Numbered from the stretch's first letter, positions 17,360-26,013 are shown. The stretch: DNA of 48,316 nt from Muribaculaceae bacterium (GCA_017477555.1 JAFUVK010000144.1:1-48316), one strand, 5' to 3'. A program made the numbers and translations. The notes: generated by a model not told the origin, from the letters alone.

Positions 17360-18787
17360 ATGCGAAGATTGTTTACTTTGGCCTTGTTGGCTGTGTCATT
17401 TGGTGTTATGGCTCAGCGCGTAGTCTCGCTTGAGGAGTGCCGCGCCATGGCTTTGCAGAACAATAAGGAGATACGTCGTGCCGACATCGAGATAGAAAAG
17501 GCCGGTTATCAGCGCCAGGAAGCCCATGCGGCCTACCTGCCCAACATCGATTTTCAAGCCACCTATTTGTATAATCAGAAGAAAGTGTCGCTCATCGAGC
17601 AGGATGCTTTGTTGCCGGTCAAGTCGTTCGACTTGCAATCGCAGAGCTATCAGTTTGATGTGGTGACCCATCCGGTTACGGGCGAGCCTATCATGAACAA
17701 CGGGCAGCCCATCCCGCAGCAGGTGGCACTGTTGCCCAAAAGCGCGATGACCTACAACATCCACAACATCATGGCCGGTGCGATCACCGTCACGCAACCC
17801 ATCTATATGGGTGGCAAAATCAAGGCGATGAACGAGATTACACGCTATGCCGAGCAAATAGCCCAGTCGATGCGCGACAATAAGGCGCAAGAGGTGGTTT
17901 ATGATGTGGATGCGGCCTACTGGCAGGTGGTGTCGCTCAAGGCTAAGCAGCGGCTGGCCAAGAGCTATGTCGACCTGGTGAAGTCGCTGAAAGACGATGT
18001 CGACAAGATGCTTGCCGAGGGTGTGGCCACGCGCGCTACGTTGCTCTCGGTGGATGTGCGGCTCAACGAGGCGCAAGTGGCTCTGACCAAGGTGGACAAT
18101 GGCCTGGTGCTGTCGCGCATGGCGCTTGCCAGGTTGTGTGGGCTGCCAGTGGACAGCGACTTGCATCTAGTGGACGAGGACAGCGAGTCGGTGACCATGG
18201 GCACGATGCGTTTGGGCGGATATGACCTGAACCAGGTGTATGCACGGCGCAAAGACATCCATGCGCTGCAGCTGGCCACCGAGGTCTATGACCAGAAAGT
18301 GAAGGTGGCCCGCAGCGAGATGCTGCCGCAGGTGGCTGCTTTCGGGGCTTACCATGCCACCAACCCCAATAGCTACAATGGCTTCAAAAATCGCTTCGGC
18401 CTGGCTTTCAGCGTCGGGGCCATGGTGCGTGTGCCCATATGGCATGGAGGTGCGCTCAGCAGCAAGGTCAAGCAGGCCGAGGCCGAGGCACGGGCCAAAC
18501 GGCTGGAGCTGGACGATGTCAAGGAGAAAGTGTCGCTGCAGGTGAGTCAGGCCGACTTTCGCTATCAGGAGGCACTGAAGACCTACTCGGCCACCAAGGC
18601 CAATCTGGACAAAGCCAATGAGAACTTGCGTGTGGCGCAGGTGGCATTTAAGGAAGGTGTGGGCACCAGCGACGACGTGATGGCGGCACAGACCGCTTGG
18701 CTCATGGCCAACAGTGAGAAGATTGATGCTGAAATCGACGTGCGTCTGTGCGACACTTACCTGAGCAAGGTGCTGGGCGAGTTGTAG
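17360..18787 (+). CDS. TolC-family outer-membrane efflux protein
   Basis: 475 residues, normal for the family. Signal peptide 1-18 (ending VMAQ), then VSLEECRAMALQNNKEIRRA, the standard opening of outer-membrane efflux proteins, and two long coiled-coil repeats (around 30-240 and 280-470) with the typical Asn/Gln/Ala-rich helices. These proteins form trimeric channels across the outer membrane that work with a membrane-fusion protein and an inner-membrane pump. It is first in a four-gene set (TolC, HlyD, two ABC-2 permeases) and has its own strong promoter. A short palindrome (18793-18808) follows the stop, then HlyD starts 71 bp downstream. Substrate unknown. Confidence 0.9.
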   Translation: MRRLFTLALLAVSFGVMAQRVVSLEECRAMALQNNKEIRRADIEIEKAGYQRQEAHAAYLPNIDFQATYLYNQKKVSLIEQDALLPVKSFDLQSQSYQFDVVTHPVTGEPIMNNGQPIPQQVALLPKSAMTYNIHNIMAGAITVTQPIYMGGKIKAMNEITRYAEQIAQSMRDNKAQEVVYDVDAAYWQVVSLKAKQRLAKSYVDLVKSLKDDVDKMLAEGVATRATLLSVDVRLNEAQVALTKVDNGLVLSRMALARLCGLPVDSDLHLVDEDSESVTMGTMRLGGYDLNQVYARRKDIHALQLATEVYDQKVKVARSEMLPQVAAFGAYHATNPNSYNGFKNRFGLAFSVGAMVRVPIWHGGALSSKVKQAEAEARAKRLELDDVKEKVSLQVSQADFRYQEALKTYSATKANLDKANENLRVAQVAFKEGVGTSDDVMAAQTAWLMANSEKIDAEIDVRLCDTYLSKVLGEL

Positions 18788-18858
18788 CACTAGTTTTTCC
18801 TGAAAAACAGCTCCTTTAACTACTGGTAATAGAAAGTTCAATCAATTAGAATAAGGAT

Positions 18859-19866
18859 ATGGATAATAACCAACAACGGACCATCGTCCGAAAGAAAGAC
18901 AGGGCTTTGCTAGCCGCCATCGGCGTGTTTGCCGTGGCCATGGCCATGATTGCAGTGCTGGGACTGGTGCTGGTCAAGCCTCCCAAGGCCACCACACAAG
19001 GCCAAGCCGATTGCGACCAGGTGCGTGTGTCGGGCAAGCTGCCTGGCAGGGTGGAGCGAATCTTTGTCACCGAGGGGCAGATGGTGCACCGTGGCGACAC
19101 CATCGCCAAGGTCCACTCGTCGACGGCCGACGCCAAGCTCTATCAGGCACAGCAGATGGCCAACGCTGCGGCATCGCAGACACAGAAGGTGGATGCCGGC
19201 ACCCGCGACGAGATCAAGAAGAGCGCCTACAACGTGTGGCAGCAGGCCATAGCTGCCGAGACCATTACACAAAAGACCTATCAGCGCATGCAGTCGCTCT
19301 ACGAGCAGGGCGTGATCACCGAGCAGAAGCGCGACGAGGCCAAGGCTGCAGCTGATGCAGCAGCAGCGCAGGTCAAGGCGGCTAAGAGCCAGTACGATAT
19401 GGCCGTCAACGGCGCGCAGAGCCAGGACAAGGCGGCAAGTCGCAGCATGGCCAATGCGGCACGTGGCACGGTCATGGAAGTGCAGTCGCTGCTCGAGGAT
19501 CAGTATCTGCTGGCACCCTGCGACGGCGAGGTGGCGCAGGTTTATCCCCAGGAGGGTGAGCTGGTGGCCATGGGCGCACCGGTGGTGTCGATTGCCAAGA
19601 TGGACGACATGTGGGTGTCCTTCAGCGTGCGCGAGGAGATGCTCAAGGATTTGCCCAATGGCAAGGTCATCACCACCGACATCCCTGCTCTGGGGCTAAC
19701 TGATGTGAAGATGCGTGTGTTCTATGTGCACGACATGGGCACGTACGCCGTGTGGCAGGCCACCAAGGCCTACGGGCAGTACGACTCCAAGACCTTCGAG
19801 GTCAAGGCACGCCCTGAGCGTCGCATCGAGAACTTCCGCCCCGGCATGAGCGTCATTCTCAAGTAG
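18859..19866 (+). CDS. HlyD-family membrane-fusion protein
   Basis: 335 residues. One N-terminal transmembrane helix (about 17-38, LLAAIGVFAVAMAMIAVLGL), a biotinyl/lipoyl-like segment (VSGKLPGRVERIFVTEGQ, about 55-80), a long alanine-rich coiled-coil hairpin (about 90-210), the second lipoyl half (LAPCDGEVAQVYPQEGELV) and a beta-barrel part. This is the periplasmic adaptor linking the inner-membrane permeases to the TolC channel. It is close in layout to YhiI/EmrA-type adaptors. It lies directly after the TolC gene and 283 bp before the first permease. The gap contains repeat elements, which may allow differential expression. Confidence 0.88.
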   Translation: MDNNQQRTIVRKKDRALLAAIGVFAVAMAMIAVLGLVLVKPPKATTQGQADCDQVRVSGKLPGRVERIFVTEGQMVHRGDTIAKVHSSTADAKLYQAQQMANAAASQTQKVDAGTRDEIKKSAYNVWQQAIAAETITQKTYQRMQSLYEQGVITEQKRDEAKAAADAAAAQVKAAKSQYDMAVNGAQSQDKAASRSMANAARGTVMEVQSLLEDQYLLAPCDGEVAQVYPQEGELVAMGAPVVSIAKMDDMWVSFSVREEMLKDLPNGKVITTDIPALGLTDVKMRVFYVHDMGTYAVWQATKAYGQYDSKTFEVKARPERRIENFRPGMSVILK

Positions 19867-19905
19867 TTCTGTAGTTCAGTAGTTCAGCCGATGGATGGTT
19901 GTGGT

Positions 19906-19937
19906 TGTAGGGACGGCGCTCCTGCACCGTCCGCCTC
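19906..19937 (+). repeat. Intergenic hairpin repeat, copy 1
   Basis: A 32-base unit starting TGTAGGGACGGC and ending CCGTCCGCCTC. GGACGGCGC pairs with GCACCGTCC (one C-A mismatch) around the loop TCCT. It is one of five related copies in the window (also 20055-20096, 22653-22678, 45062-45083, 45099-45140). The 283-bp gap that holds it otherwise contains AT-rich simple repeats built from AGTTAAAAGTTAATAG-like words. Confidence 0.75.
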
Positions 19938-20054
19938 TGGGCAGCAAATAAGTAGTTAAAAGTTAATAGTTTGTCTTGTTGCTCTTAGTGTAGTAAAGTA
20001 GTAAAGCCGTAACCCTCGCCGCCGACAACTTTTAACTATTAACTCGAAGGCATT

Positions 20055-20096
20055 ACCTTTTGTCGAGGCGGACGGCATAGGGATGCCGTCCCTACA
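20055..20096 (-). repeat. Intergenic hairpin repeat, copy 2 (inverted)
   Basis: Read on the minus strand it begins TGTAGGGACGGCAT and ends GCCGTCCGCCTCGACAAAAG plus GT. GGACGGCAT and ATGCCGTCC form a perfect 9-bp stem with loop CCCT. It lies in opposite orientation to copy 1, about 120 bp away, so the two could act as terminal inverted repeats of a small non-coding element. Confidence 0.75.
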
Positions 20097-20149
20097 GCCA
20101 CCAGATAACGTCTAACGTGTAACAATTAAAGTCTAAAGTCTTTTTTCCA

Positions 20150-21316
20150 ATGCGGTTATTCTTCAATGAGTCGATCAAGCGTGGACTGGTGCAGCTGGTG
20201 CGGCGCCAGCTCTATTGGTTGGTCATGATGGTGGTGCCCATAGCGTGTGCCATCTTCTTGCTCGAACTCATGAAACCCGGCGGCATACAGCGTGTGCCGG
20301 TTGGCATTGTCGACCTCGACAACTCGATGGTCTCGCGACGCATCGAGCGCAACCTGAGGGGCATGCAGCAGGTCGACATCGTGAACCACTACACCAACTA
20401 TCGTGCTGCCATCGATGCCGTGCAGCGAGGCGACATCTATGGGTTTATACTCATGCCGGACCGACTGGAACACAAGGCATTGAGCGGACAAGAGCCCGTG
20501 GTGAGCTACTATGTCAACTATGCCTACTTCCCGCCAGCATCGATGCAGTACAAGGGCTTCAAGACCATCACCATGCTAGCCAATGGCTCCATAGCGAAGA
20601 CCACGCTCGAAGCCACCGGACTGCTCACCGACCAGGGGGTGATGACACTGCTACAACCCATACTCACGCAGGTACATGCCCTCAACAACCCTTGGCTCAA
20701 CTATAGCTATTACCTCAACTTGTCGTTCATTCCCGGCTTGTTGGCGCTATTCATCATGCTCACCACCACGTTCAGCATCGGCACCGAGTTGAAGTATGGC
20801 ACTTGCCGCGAGTGGATTGCCGCAGCAGGTCGATCAATCGAGTTTGCCCTCTTTGGCAAGCTGGCTCCGCACACGTTCATCTTCACCTGCACCGGGTGGA
20901 TGATTCAGTTTCTGATGCATCGGGTCTATGGCTTGCCGCTCAACTGCAACCCGTGGCACATGGTGCTGGCCATGCCGCTGTTTGTGCTGGCCAACCAGGG
21001 GTTTGCACTGACCATGATGTGCATTGTGCCCAATTTCCGTTATGGCACCACGTTGTGTACCTTGCTGGGCATGCTTTCATTCTCGTTCTGTGGGTTCTCG
21101 TTGCCGGCCGAGTCGATGTATCCCTGGGTACACGCCATCGGCTGTGTCGTGCCTGTGAAGTATTACTTCCTGCTCTCAATCGACCAGGCGCTCAACGGGC
21201 TGCCCCTGTATTATTCGCGTTTGTATTACATTGCGCTCATCGTCTTCATTGCAGCGCCGTGGCCCCTGCTGTGGCGCCTCAAGCGTGAGTGCATTAAACC
21301 CATTTATGTGCCATGA
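20150..21316 (+). CDS. ABC-2 type permease, first subunit
   Basis: 388 residues. One N-terminal transmembrane helix (about 20-42), a large periplasmic domain (VPVGIVDLDNSMVSRRIERN is characteristic of ABC2_membrane_3 / YhiH-YbhS-type exporters) and five further helices between about 185 and 375 (LNLSFIPGLLALFIMLTTTF and onward). It is the inner-membrane part of an export pump with the TolC and HlyD proteins upstream. It ends ATGA-style, overlapping the next permease by 4 bp, so the two are translationally coupled and probably form a heterodimer. No ATPase gene or fused ATPase domain is present, so the energising subunit must be elsewhere. Confidence 0.87.
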   Translation: MRLFFNESIKRGLVQLVRRQLYWLVMMVVPIACAIFLLELMKPGGIQRVPVGIVDLDNSMVSRRIERNLRGMQQVDIVNHYTNYRAAIDAVQRGDIYGFILMPDRLEHKALSGQEPVVSYYVNYAYFPPASMQYKGFKTITMLANGSIAKTTLEATGLLTDQGVMTLLQPILTQVHALNNPWLNYSYYLNLSFIPGLLALFIMLTTTFSIGTELKYGTCREWIAAAGRSIEFALFGKLAPHTFIFTCTGWMIQFLMHRVYGLPLNCNPWHMVLAMPLFVLANQGFALTMMCIVPNFRYGTTLCTLLGMLSFSFCGFSLPAESMYPWVHAIGCVVPVKYYFLLSIDQALNGLPLYYSRLYYIALIVFIAAPWPLLWRLKRECIKPIYVP

Positions 21317-22629
21317 GCAGCCGTCGTGACAATCGGGTAGTGCGTTGGCTCTACGACCTGTTCAGGGTGTGGAAGCGCGAGGTGTGGTTCTCGTTTCACG
21401 ACGAGGGCGTAATCATCTTTTTCCTTGTGCTGTGCTTGGTCTATCCTGTTCTCTATGCCCTGATTTACAACACCGAGACCGCCCGCGACGTAGCTGTGGT
21501 GGTTGTGGATGACGACCGTTCGCCCGACAGCCGTCAGTTTGTCCGTGCCCTCGATGCCACACCCGAGGTCTGCGTTGTGCAGTATGCCGCCAGCCTCGAC
21601 GAGGCGCGCCACTTGCTGGCTCTCAAGCAGTGCTATGGCATAGTGCGCTTTGCCGGAGGGTATGGTCGCACCATCCATCGGGGTGAGCAGGCCCACGTTG
21701 AGGTCTATTGCGACATGGGTCTCATGTTCCGCTATAAGCAGATACTGATAGGCGTGACCAACGTCCAGCAGGCGCTCAACGCACAGATGCTGCAACAGCG
21801 ACTCAGTGTCGTGCCGGTGAACATTTCGTCCGGTACCATCAGGAACGAACAGGTGCCTCTGGGCAACACCGGCATGGGACTGGCTTCGGCCGTGCTGCCA
21901 GCCATCTTCATCCTGGTGCTGCAGCAGAGCATGTTGTTGGGCATATGCATGCTGCATGGCGGTAGCCGTGAGCGCAGGTTGCACAATCAGGGTGTCGACC
22001 CGCTGGAGATTCCAGCCGGCGTGGCGGCAACCATCCTGGGCAAGTCGTTGTGCTACTGGATGATTTATATTCTGCCCACCATCTATACCTTATCTATTGC
22101 GCCCAAGTTCTTCGATTTCCCGCAGGTGGGCAATTTGCGCGACATCTTGGTGCTGGTGTTGCCATTTCTGCTGGCCACGTCGTTTATGGGACAGGCTCTC
22201 AAGATTTTTGCCAACGACCGCGAGTCGACGTTCATCGCCATGGTGTTCACCTCGGTGATATTTGTCTTCCTCTCGGGCATCTCGTGGCCACGATGCAGCA
22301 TGAGCCCGTTGTGGCTCGTTGTGGGCAACTTTGTCCCGTCTACTTGGGCCGTCAACGCCTATGTGCAGATGCAGAGCAATGGGGCCACTCTGGCACAGCA
22401 GTCAACGGCCTACTGGATGTTGTGGGTGCTTGCAGGGGTGATGTTCGTTCTGGCCTATGTGGTTGAGCGTTTTATCTGCCGCCGCCGTTATCGGCGCATG
22501 CAGCACTATGCCAAACGCGACCCCATGGCCCTGATTCGCGAGGAGTATCGCCGTCAGGCCATCGATGTGCTGCCCGACAACATCAATCAGGCCGACTTTG
22601 GCACACCCGGTGGCGCTATAGAGAATTGA
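21313..22629 (+). CDS. ABC-2 type permease, second subunit
   Basis: 438 residues with the same topology as its neighbour: N-terminal helix (about 34-55, VIIFFLVLCLVYPVLYALIY), periplasmic domain (VAVVVVDDDRSPDSRQFVRA) and a cluster of membrane helices (about 190-385). The C-terminal tail of ~60 residues is cytoplasmic and rich in Arg (RRRYRRMQ). The start codon overlaps the previous stop. It is the last gene of the export operon: a hairpin repeat follows at 22653 and then the convergent ROK gene. As with its partner, no Walker motifs are present. Confidence 0.87.
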   Translation: MSSRRDNRVVRWLYDLFRVWKREVWFSFHDEGVIIFFLVLCLVYPVLYALIYNTETARDVAVVVVDDDRSPDSRQFVRALDATPEVCVVQYAASLDEARHLLALKQCYGIVRFAGGYGRTIHRGEQAHVEVYCDMGLMFRYKQILIGVTNVQQALNAQMLQQRLSVVPVNISSGTIRNEQVPLGNTGMGLASAVLPAIFILVLQQSMLLGICMLHGGSRERRLHNQGVDPLEIPAGVAATILGKSLCYWMIYILPTIYTLSIAPKFFDFPQVGNLRDILVLVLPFLLATSFMGQALKIFANDRESTFIAMVFTSVIFVFLSGISWPRCSMSPLWLVVGNFVPSTWAVNAYVQMQSNGATLAQQSTAYWMLWVLAGVMFVLAYVVERFICRRRYRRMQHYAKRDPMALIREEYRRQAIDVLPDNINQADFGTPGGAIEN

Positions 22630-22652
22630 AGATCTGTTGTAATCAGGTTGCT

Positions 22653-22678
22653 GACGGCATAGTAATGCCGTCGCTACA
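22653..22678 (-). repeat. Intergenic hairpin repeat, copy 3
   Basis: On the minus strand it reads TGTAGCGACGGCAT, then loop TACT, then ATGCCGTC. The stem is a perfect 8 bp (22653-22660 with 22665-22672). It sits between the convergent stops of the permease gene (22629) and the ROK gene (22709), where it could also serve as a bidirectional transcript end. Confidence 0.65.
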
Positions 22679-22708
22679 ACCCGTGGCTCTATACGTCTAA
22701 CTGACTAC

Positions 22709-23923
22709 TCACGACGCGTCGTCGAACGTGCGACTACGGGCCAGCATGCATGCCCCGATGAGTCCGGCCTTACCCATTAGGGTTGAGAGTACCACATGAG
22801 TGTCGCGGTGCACCAGTTGCAGCGAATGTTTGCGCACGGCAGTGCGTAGAGGCTGCAGCAGGTAGTCGCCCGTCATGCTCAGCAGTCCACCCACAATCAC
22901 CAGCTCCGGGTTGAACAGGTTAATCAGCCCGGCCACCTGCTTGCCCAGAATCGACCCCACTTCCTCAACCAGTTCGATGCATAGCATGTCTTCACGCCCC
23001 ACTGCGTCGATGATTGTCTCCAGCGTGACGCACTGCGGATCGGTTGCCATCGCCTCGGCCAGGATGCTGTTCTCGCCTGCGGCGATGCGCTCGGCCAGCT
23101 TGCGGTGCAATGCGCTGCCGCTTGCCTCGGTTTCTAGACAGCCTTTCTTTCCGCAATGGCAGATGACCTCGTTGTCAAACACCGGTGTGTGTCCAAACTC
23201 GCCAGCAAATCCCGACTTGCCCTTGTAGACCTTCCCGTCGATAATGATGCCCAGGCCCAGGCCCCAGCTGACATTGACGAAGAGTATGTCGCGTTTAGCC
23301 TGATTGTTGCCTCGCAGATACTCGCCGTAGGTCATGGCGCGCGTATCGTTGTCAATGGTCACATGCAGCCCTATGAGTTGGCTCATGGTCACCGTCAGTG
23401 GCTGCTCGCCCAGGTTGAACCAGCTGTAGCTGTATCCGCTTTCGGGGTTGACACGGCCCGATACATTGACATTGACATTGGCTATCTTGTCTCGTTCGAC
23501 CTGGCAGTGGTCTACAAAATCGTTGATGACCTGGCACAATGTCTGCAGCCCCTCCAGCGAGTTGTCTAAGTGACACGTGGTGTTCATGTGGTCCTCTAGC
23601 AGCGCACCGGTAAAGTTGATAAGTCCCAGGTTCACGCCGCTGTTCTTGATGTCGACCCCCACAAAGTAGGCCGCCTCGGGGTTCAGCCCATAGAGGTGAG
23701 GATGGCGGCCCTCATTGGTCTCCATCTTGCCGAACTCGTTGAGAATGCCCTGCTGGCACAGTTCGTCAATCATTTTGGTCACCGTGGGTACACTCAGGTC
23801 AAGTGCTTTAGACAGTTCCATGATGGTTGAATTGCCGTGCAGAATGAGGTAGGAGATCATGCGCTTGCGCAGAAGGGCTCCCTTGCTGCCTTGCTCCAGT
23901 GACTTGAAAATCGATTTAGCCAT
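22709..23923 (-). CDS. ROK-family transcriptional regulator (NagC/Mlc/XylR type)
   Basis: 404 residues. An N-terminal winged helix-turn-helix (about 18-65, LILHGNSTIMELSKALDLSV and PTVTKMIDEL) precedes the ROK sugar-binding domain. Landmarks are FVGVDIKNSGVNLGLINFTG, the NDT motif (DNDTRAMTYGEY), GKSGFAGEFGHTPV and the ROK zinc site with His245, Cys255, Cys257 and Cys262 (CHCGKKGCLE). ROK repressors release DNA on binding a sugar or sugar phosphate, often of GlcNAc or glucose type. The gene is transcribed away from the PUL starting at 24130, and the shared 206-bp region carries both promoters and AT-rich direct repeats. It is therefore the likely local repressor of the PUL. Ligand inferred only from neighbours. 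Confidence 0.88.
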   Translation of the reverse strand: MAKSIFKSLEQGSKGALLRKRMISYLILHGNSTIMELSKALDLSVPTVTKMIDELCQQGILNEFGKMETNEGRHPHLYGLNPEAAYFVGVDIKNSGVNLGLINFTGALLEDHMNTTCHLDNSLEGLQTLCQVINDFVDHCQVERDKIANVNVNVSGRVNPESGYSYSWFNLGEQPLTVTMSQLIGLHVTIDNDTRAMTYGEYLRGNNQAKRDILFVNVSWGLGLGIIIDGKVYKGKSGFAGEFGHTPVFDNEVICHCGKKGCLETEASGSALHRKLAERIAAGENSILAEAMATDPQCVTLETIIDAVGREDMLCIELVEEVGSILGKQVAGLINLFNPELVIVGGLLSMTGDYLLQPLRTAVRKHSLQLVHRDTHVVLSTLMGKAGLIGACMLARSRTFDDAS

Positions 23924-23952
23924 ATCCTTACTATGTCATTTGGTGTAGGCTA

Positions 23953-23960
23953 CAAAGGTA
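23953..23960 (-). promoter_or_regulatory. -7 promoter box of the ROK regulator gene
   Basis: TACCTTTG on the minus strand, full match to TAnnTTTG. Initiation near 23946 gives a leader of about 22 bases to the ATG at 23923. A clear TTTG is not visible at -33, where a poly-A tract lies instead. Confidence 0.55.
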
Positions 23961-24061
23961 AACATTTTTTTTTTGAAGCTATGCCACCTAAGTGACCAAA
24001 AAACGAAGAAACATTTATTTAGCTATTCCATGTAGTGGCATGCAAATTAAAAAATAAGGCT

Positions 24062-24103
24062 TATTTAATAAAAAATATTAGGAAATGTTGTGTATTTAAT
24101 AAA
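24062..24103. promoter_or_regulatory. AT-rich direct repeats, possible ROK operator
   Basis: TATTTAATAAAA occurs at 24062-24073 and again at 24092-24103, exactly 30 bases apart, or about three helical turns. The second copy lies between the -33 and -7 elements of the PUL promoter. NagC/Mlc-type ROK proteins bind AT-rich sites, and repeated sites allow looping or cooperative binding. The operator role is inferred from position and spacing. Confidence 0.4.
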
Positions 24104-24118
24104 ATGTTCATATATTTG
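24088..24118 (+). promoter_or_regulatory. Promoter of the PUL
   Basis: TTG at 24088-24090 and TATATTTG at 24111-24118 with a 20-base spacer. Initiation would be near 24125, only about five bases before the ATG at 24130, so the first mRNA is nearly leaderless. The spacer contains one of the two TATTTAATAAAA repeats. Confidence 0.7.
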
Positions 24119-24129
24119 CGGCGGATTCA

Positions 24130-26013
24130 ATGATGACGCTTATGATTTGCACGAACGACCATGTCAGGCAGTGGCTGCCATCGCGACTTGTGTTGCACTT
24201 GATGGCAGTGCTGGTGCTGCTATGCGGTCAGCTGCATGCCTTTGCCGCCGACCCAGCGGTGCTGGTGGTGGGCGGAGGCACCAGCGGAGTGGCTGCGGCA
24301 TTGCAGTGCGCGCGCATGGGGGTGCCGGTCACGCTGCTCGAGCACACCACTTGGCTGGGCGGTATGCTCGCTCAGGCAGGTGTCAGTGCAGTCGACGGCA
24401 ACTATCGACTGCCTGCTGGACTATGGGGTGAGTTTCGCGATGAGCTGGTGAACCATTACGGCTCGCTTGAGGCCCTGCAGACGGGGTGGGTGAGCCAGGT
24501 GATGTTTGAACCCCATGTGGGCGACTCTATCTTCAAAGCTATGGTTGCCCGCGAGCCGCTAATCACTGTGCACTATCTGACCCGCGTCGACCACTTGTCG
24601 CGCGACCGAAAGGGTCGCTGGCACGTTACGGCCTTGTCCCAGCACGACACCCTGCGGTTTCAGCCCTGTGTGGTGGTCGATGCCACTGAGCTGGGCGATG
24701 TGGCACGCATGGCCGGTGTGCCCTATGATGTGGGCCTTGAGTCGCGGTCGGTCACAGGCGAGGATATGGCTCCCGACCAGGCACTGCCCATTGTCCAGGA
24801 CATGACTTATGTCGCCATCTTGCAGGATGTTGGGCACGATGCTACCATCGCCCGTCCCGAAGGTTATGATGCTTCGCTCTATCGATGTTCAGCCATCAAC
24901 GACGGTTGCACCCAGCCCACTCAGCCCGGACGCATGTGGTCCGTCGACAAGATGATTACCTATGGTCGTCTGCCCGGTGGCAAATACATGATCAACTGGC
25001 CCATTGAGGGAAATGACTATTATAATAATGTGGTGGATGCCACTGCAGCCCAGCGCGAGCTGGCCTATGAGCAGGCCAAGCGAGTCACGCTGGGTTTTGT
25101 CTATTTCATCCAAACCGAGCTGGGCTACCGCAATCTGGCCCTCTCGCCCGACGAGTATCCTACAGCCGACCGCCTGCCGTGGTATCCCTATCACCGCGAG
25201 AGTCGCCGCATCCATGGGCTGGTGCGTTTCACTGCCCAGCACATCACCGCACCGTTCGACCAGCCACAGCCGCTCTATCGCACCACCATCGCGGTGGGTG
25301 ACTATCCCGTCGACCAGCATCACGACCGCTATCAGGGCAGCGAGCCGTTGCCCGACCTTCATTTCCATCCAGTGCCGTCCTACGGCTTGCCCCTAGGCAC
25401 ACTCATACCTGCCGGATTCGACAACCTGGTCGTGGCAGAGAAGTCAATTTCGGTCTCTAACGTCGTCAATGGCACGACACGGCTGCAGCCTGTGGTGATG
25501 CAGACGGGCACAGCGGCTGGCGCGCTGGCGGCACTGGCGGTGAAGGGGCGGTGCGCTGTGGATCATGTGCCTGTGCGTAGTGTGCAGCAGGCCGTGCTCG
25601 ATGCCGGCGGATATCTCTTGCCTTACCTGGACGTGCAGCGTGGCGACTCGCTTTTCGTGCCGCTGCAACACTTGGGGGCAACGGGCATCATCCGTGGTGA
25701 GGGCCGCACCGAGGGATGGAGCAATGAGACCTGGGTGCATCCCGAACGTGAAGTCACTGCCGGCGAATTGTGTCGGCTCTATGAATACTATGGTGTCGCA
25801 GTCCCGCCCATGCCACGGCAGGTGCTGGGACGTGACCTCAGGCTTGCTGTCGATGTCATAGCCCATAGGCAGGGCGTTGCACATGTCGCTCTGCCTCAGG
25901 GCTATGATGACGATAGCCCAATGTCGCGTGGACTTTTTGCCCTGTGGGTCGACCATGTGCTGGATCCCTTTACCAGCATTGCCGTAGACCATAACGGTAA
26001 TCTTAGACCTTAG
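24130..26013 (+). CDS. Secreted FAD-dependent oxidoreductase (FAD_oxidored, PF12831-like)
   Basis: 627 residues. A hydrophobic signal segment (about 20-40, ending AFAA) is followed by the dinucleotide-binding motif GGGTSG (48-53), an acidic residue closing the Rossmann strand (LLEHTTWLGG) and, near residue 440, the C-terminal FAD-binding stretch (SVSNVVNGTTRLQPVVMQTG and TAAGALAALAV). This family is common in Bacteroidota and Planctomycetota carbohydrate loci; substrates are mostly unknown, but sugar or glycoside oxidation is suspected. ATGs at 24133 and 24142 are alternative starts and do not change the mature protein. First gene of the PUL, 62 bp before the DUF4434 gene. The export signal makes a periplasmic location likely. 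Confidence 0.82.
   Translation: MMTLMICTNDHVRQWLPSRLVLHLMAVLVLLCGQLHAFAADPAVLVVGGGTSGVAAALQCARMGVPVTLLEHTTWLGGMLAQAGVSAVDGNYRLPAGLWGEFRDELVNHYGSLEALQTGWVSQVMFEPHVGDSIFKAMVAREPLITVHYLTRVDHLSRDRKGRWHVTALSQHDTLRFQPCVVVDATELGDVARMAGVPYDVGLESRSVTGEDMAPDQALPIVQDMTYVAILQDVGHDATIARPEGYDASLYRCSAINDGCTQPTQPGRMWSVDKMITYGRLPGGKYMINWPIEGNDYYNNVVDATAAQRELAYEQAKRVTLGFVYFIQTELGYRNLALSPDEYPTADRLPWYPYHRESRRIHGLVRFTAQHITAPFDQPQPLYRTTIAVGDYPVDQHHDRYQGSEPLPDLHFHPVPSYGLPLGTLIPAGFDNLVVAEKSISVSNVVNGTTRLQPVVMQTGTAAGALAALAVKGRCAVDHVPVRSVQQAVLDAGGYLLPYLDVQRGDSLFVPLQHLGATGIIRGEGRTEGWSNETWVHPEREVTAGELCRLYEYYGVAVPPMPRQVLGRDLRLAVDVIAHRQGVAHVALPQGYDDDSPMSRGLFALWVDHVLDPFTSIAVDHNGNLRP

Noticed and set aside
18793-18808. Palindrome GTTTTTCCTGAAAAAC as a terminator after the TolC gene
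   Set aside because: The stem is A-T rich with a four-base loop and no T-run follows; HlyD must be co-expressed with TolC, so termination here is unlikely.
19906-20096. Insertion sequence or complete MITE bounded by the inverted copies
   Set aside because: No transposase, no target-site duplication visible by eye, and the copies also occur singly elsewhere; recorded only as repeats.
22709-23923. ROK protein as a glucokinase instead of a regulator
   Set aside because: It has a clear N-terminal winged helix-turn-helix and the length of the NagC/Mlc group, whereas ROK kinases are about 300 residues and lack it.
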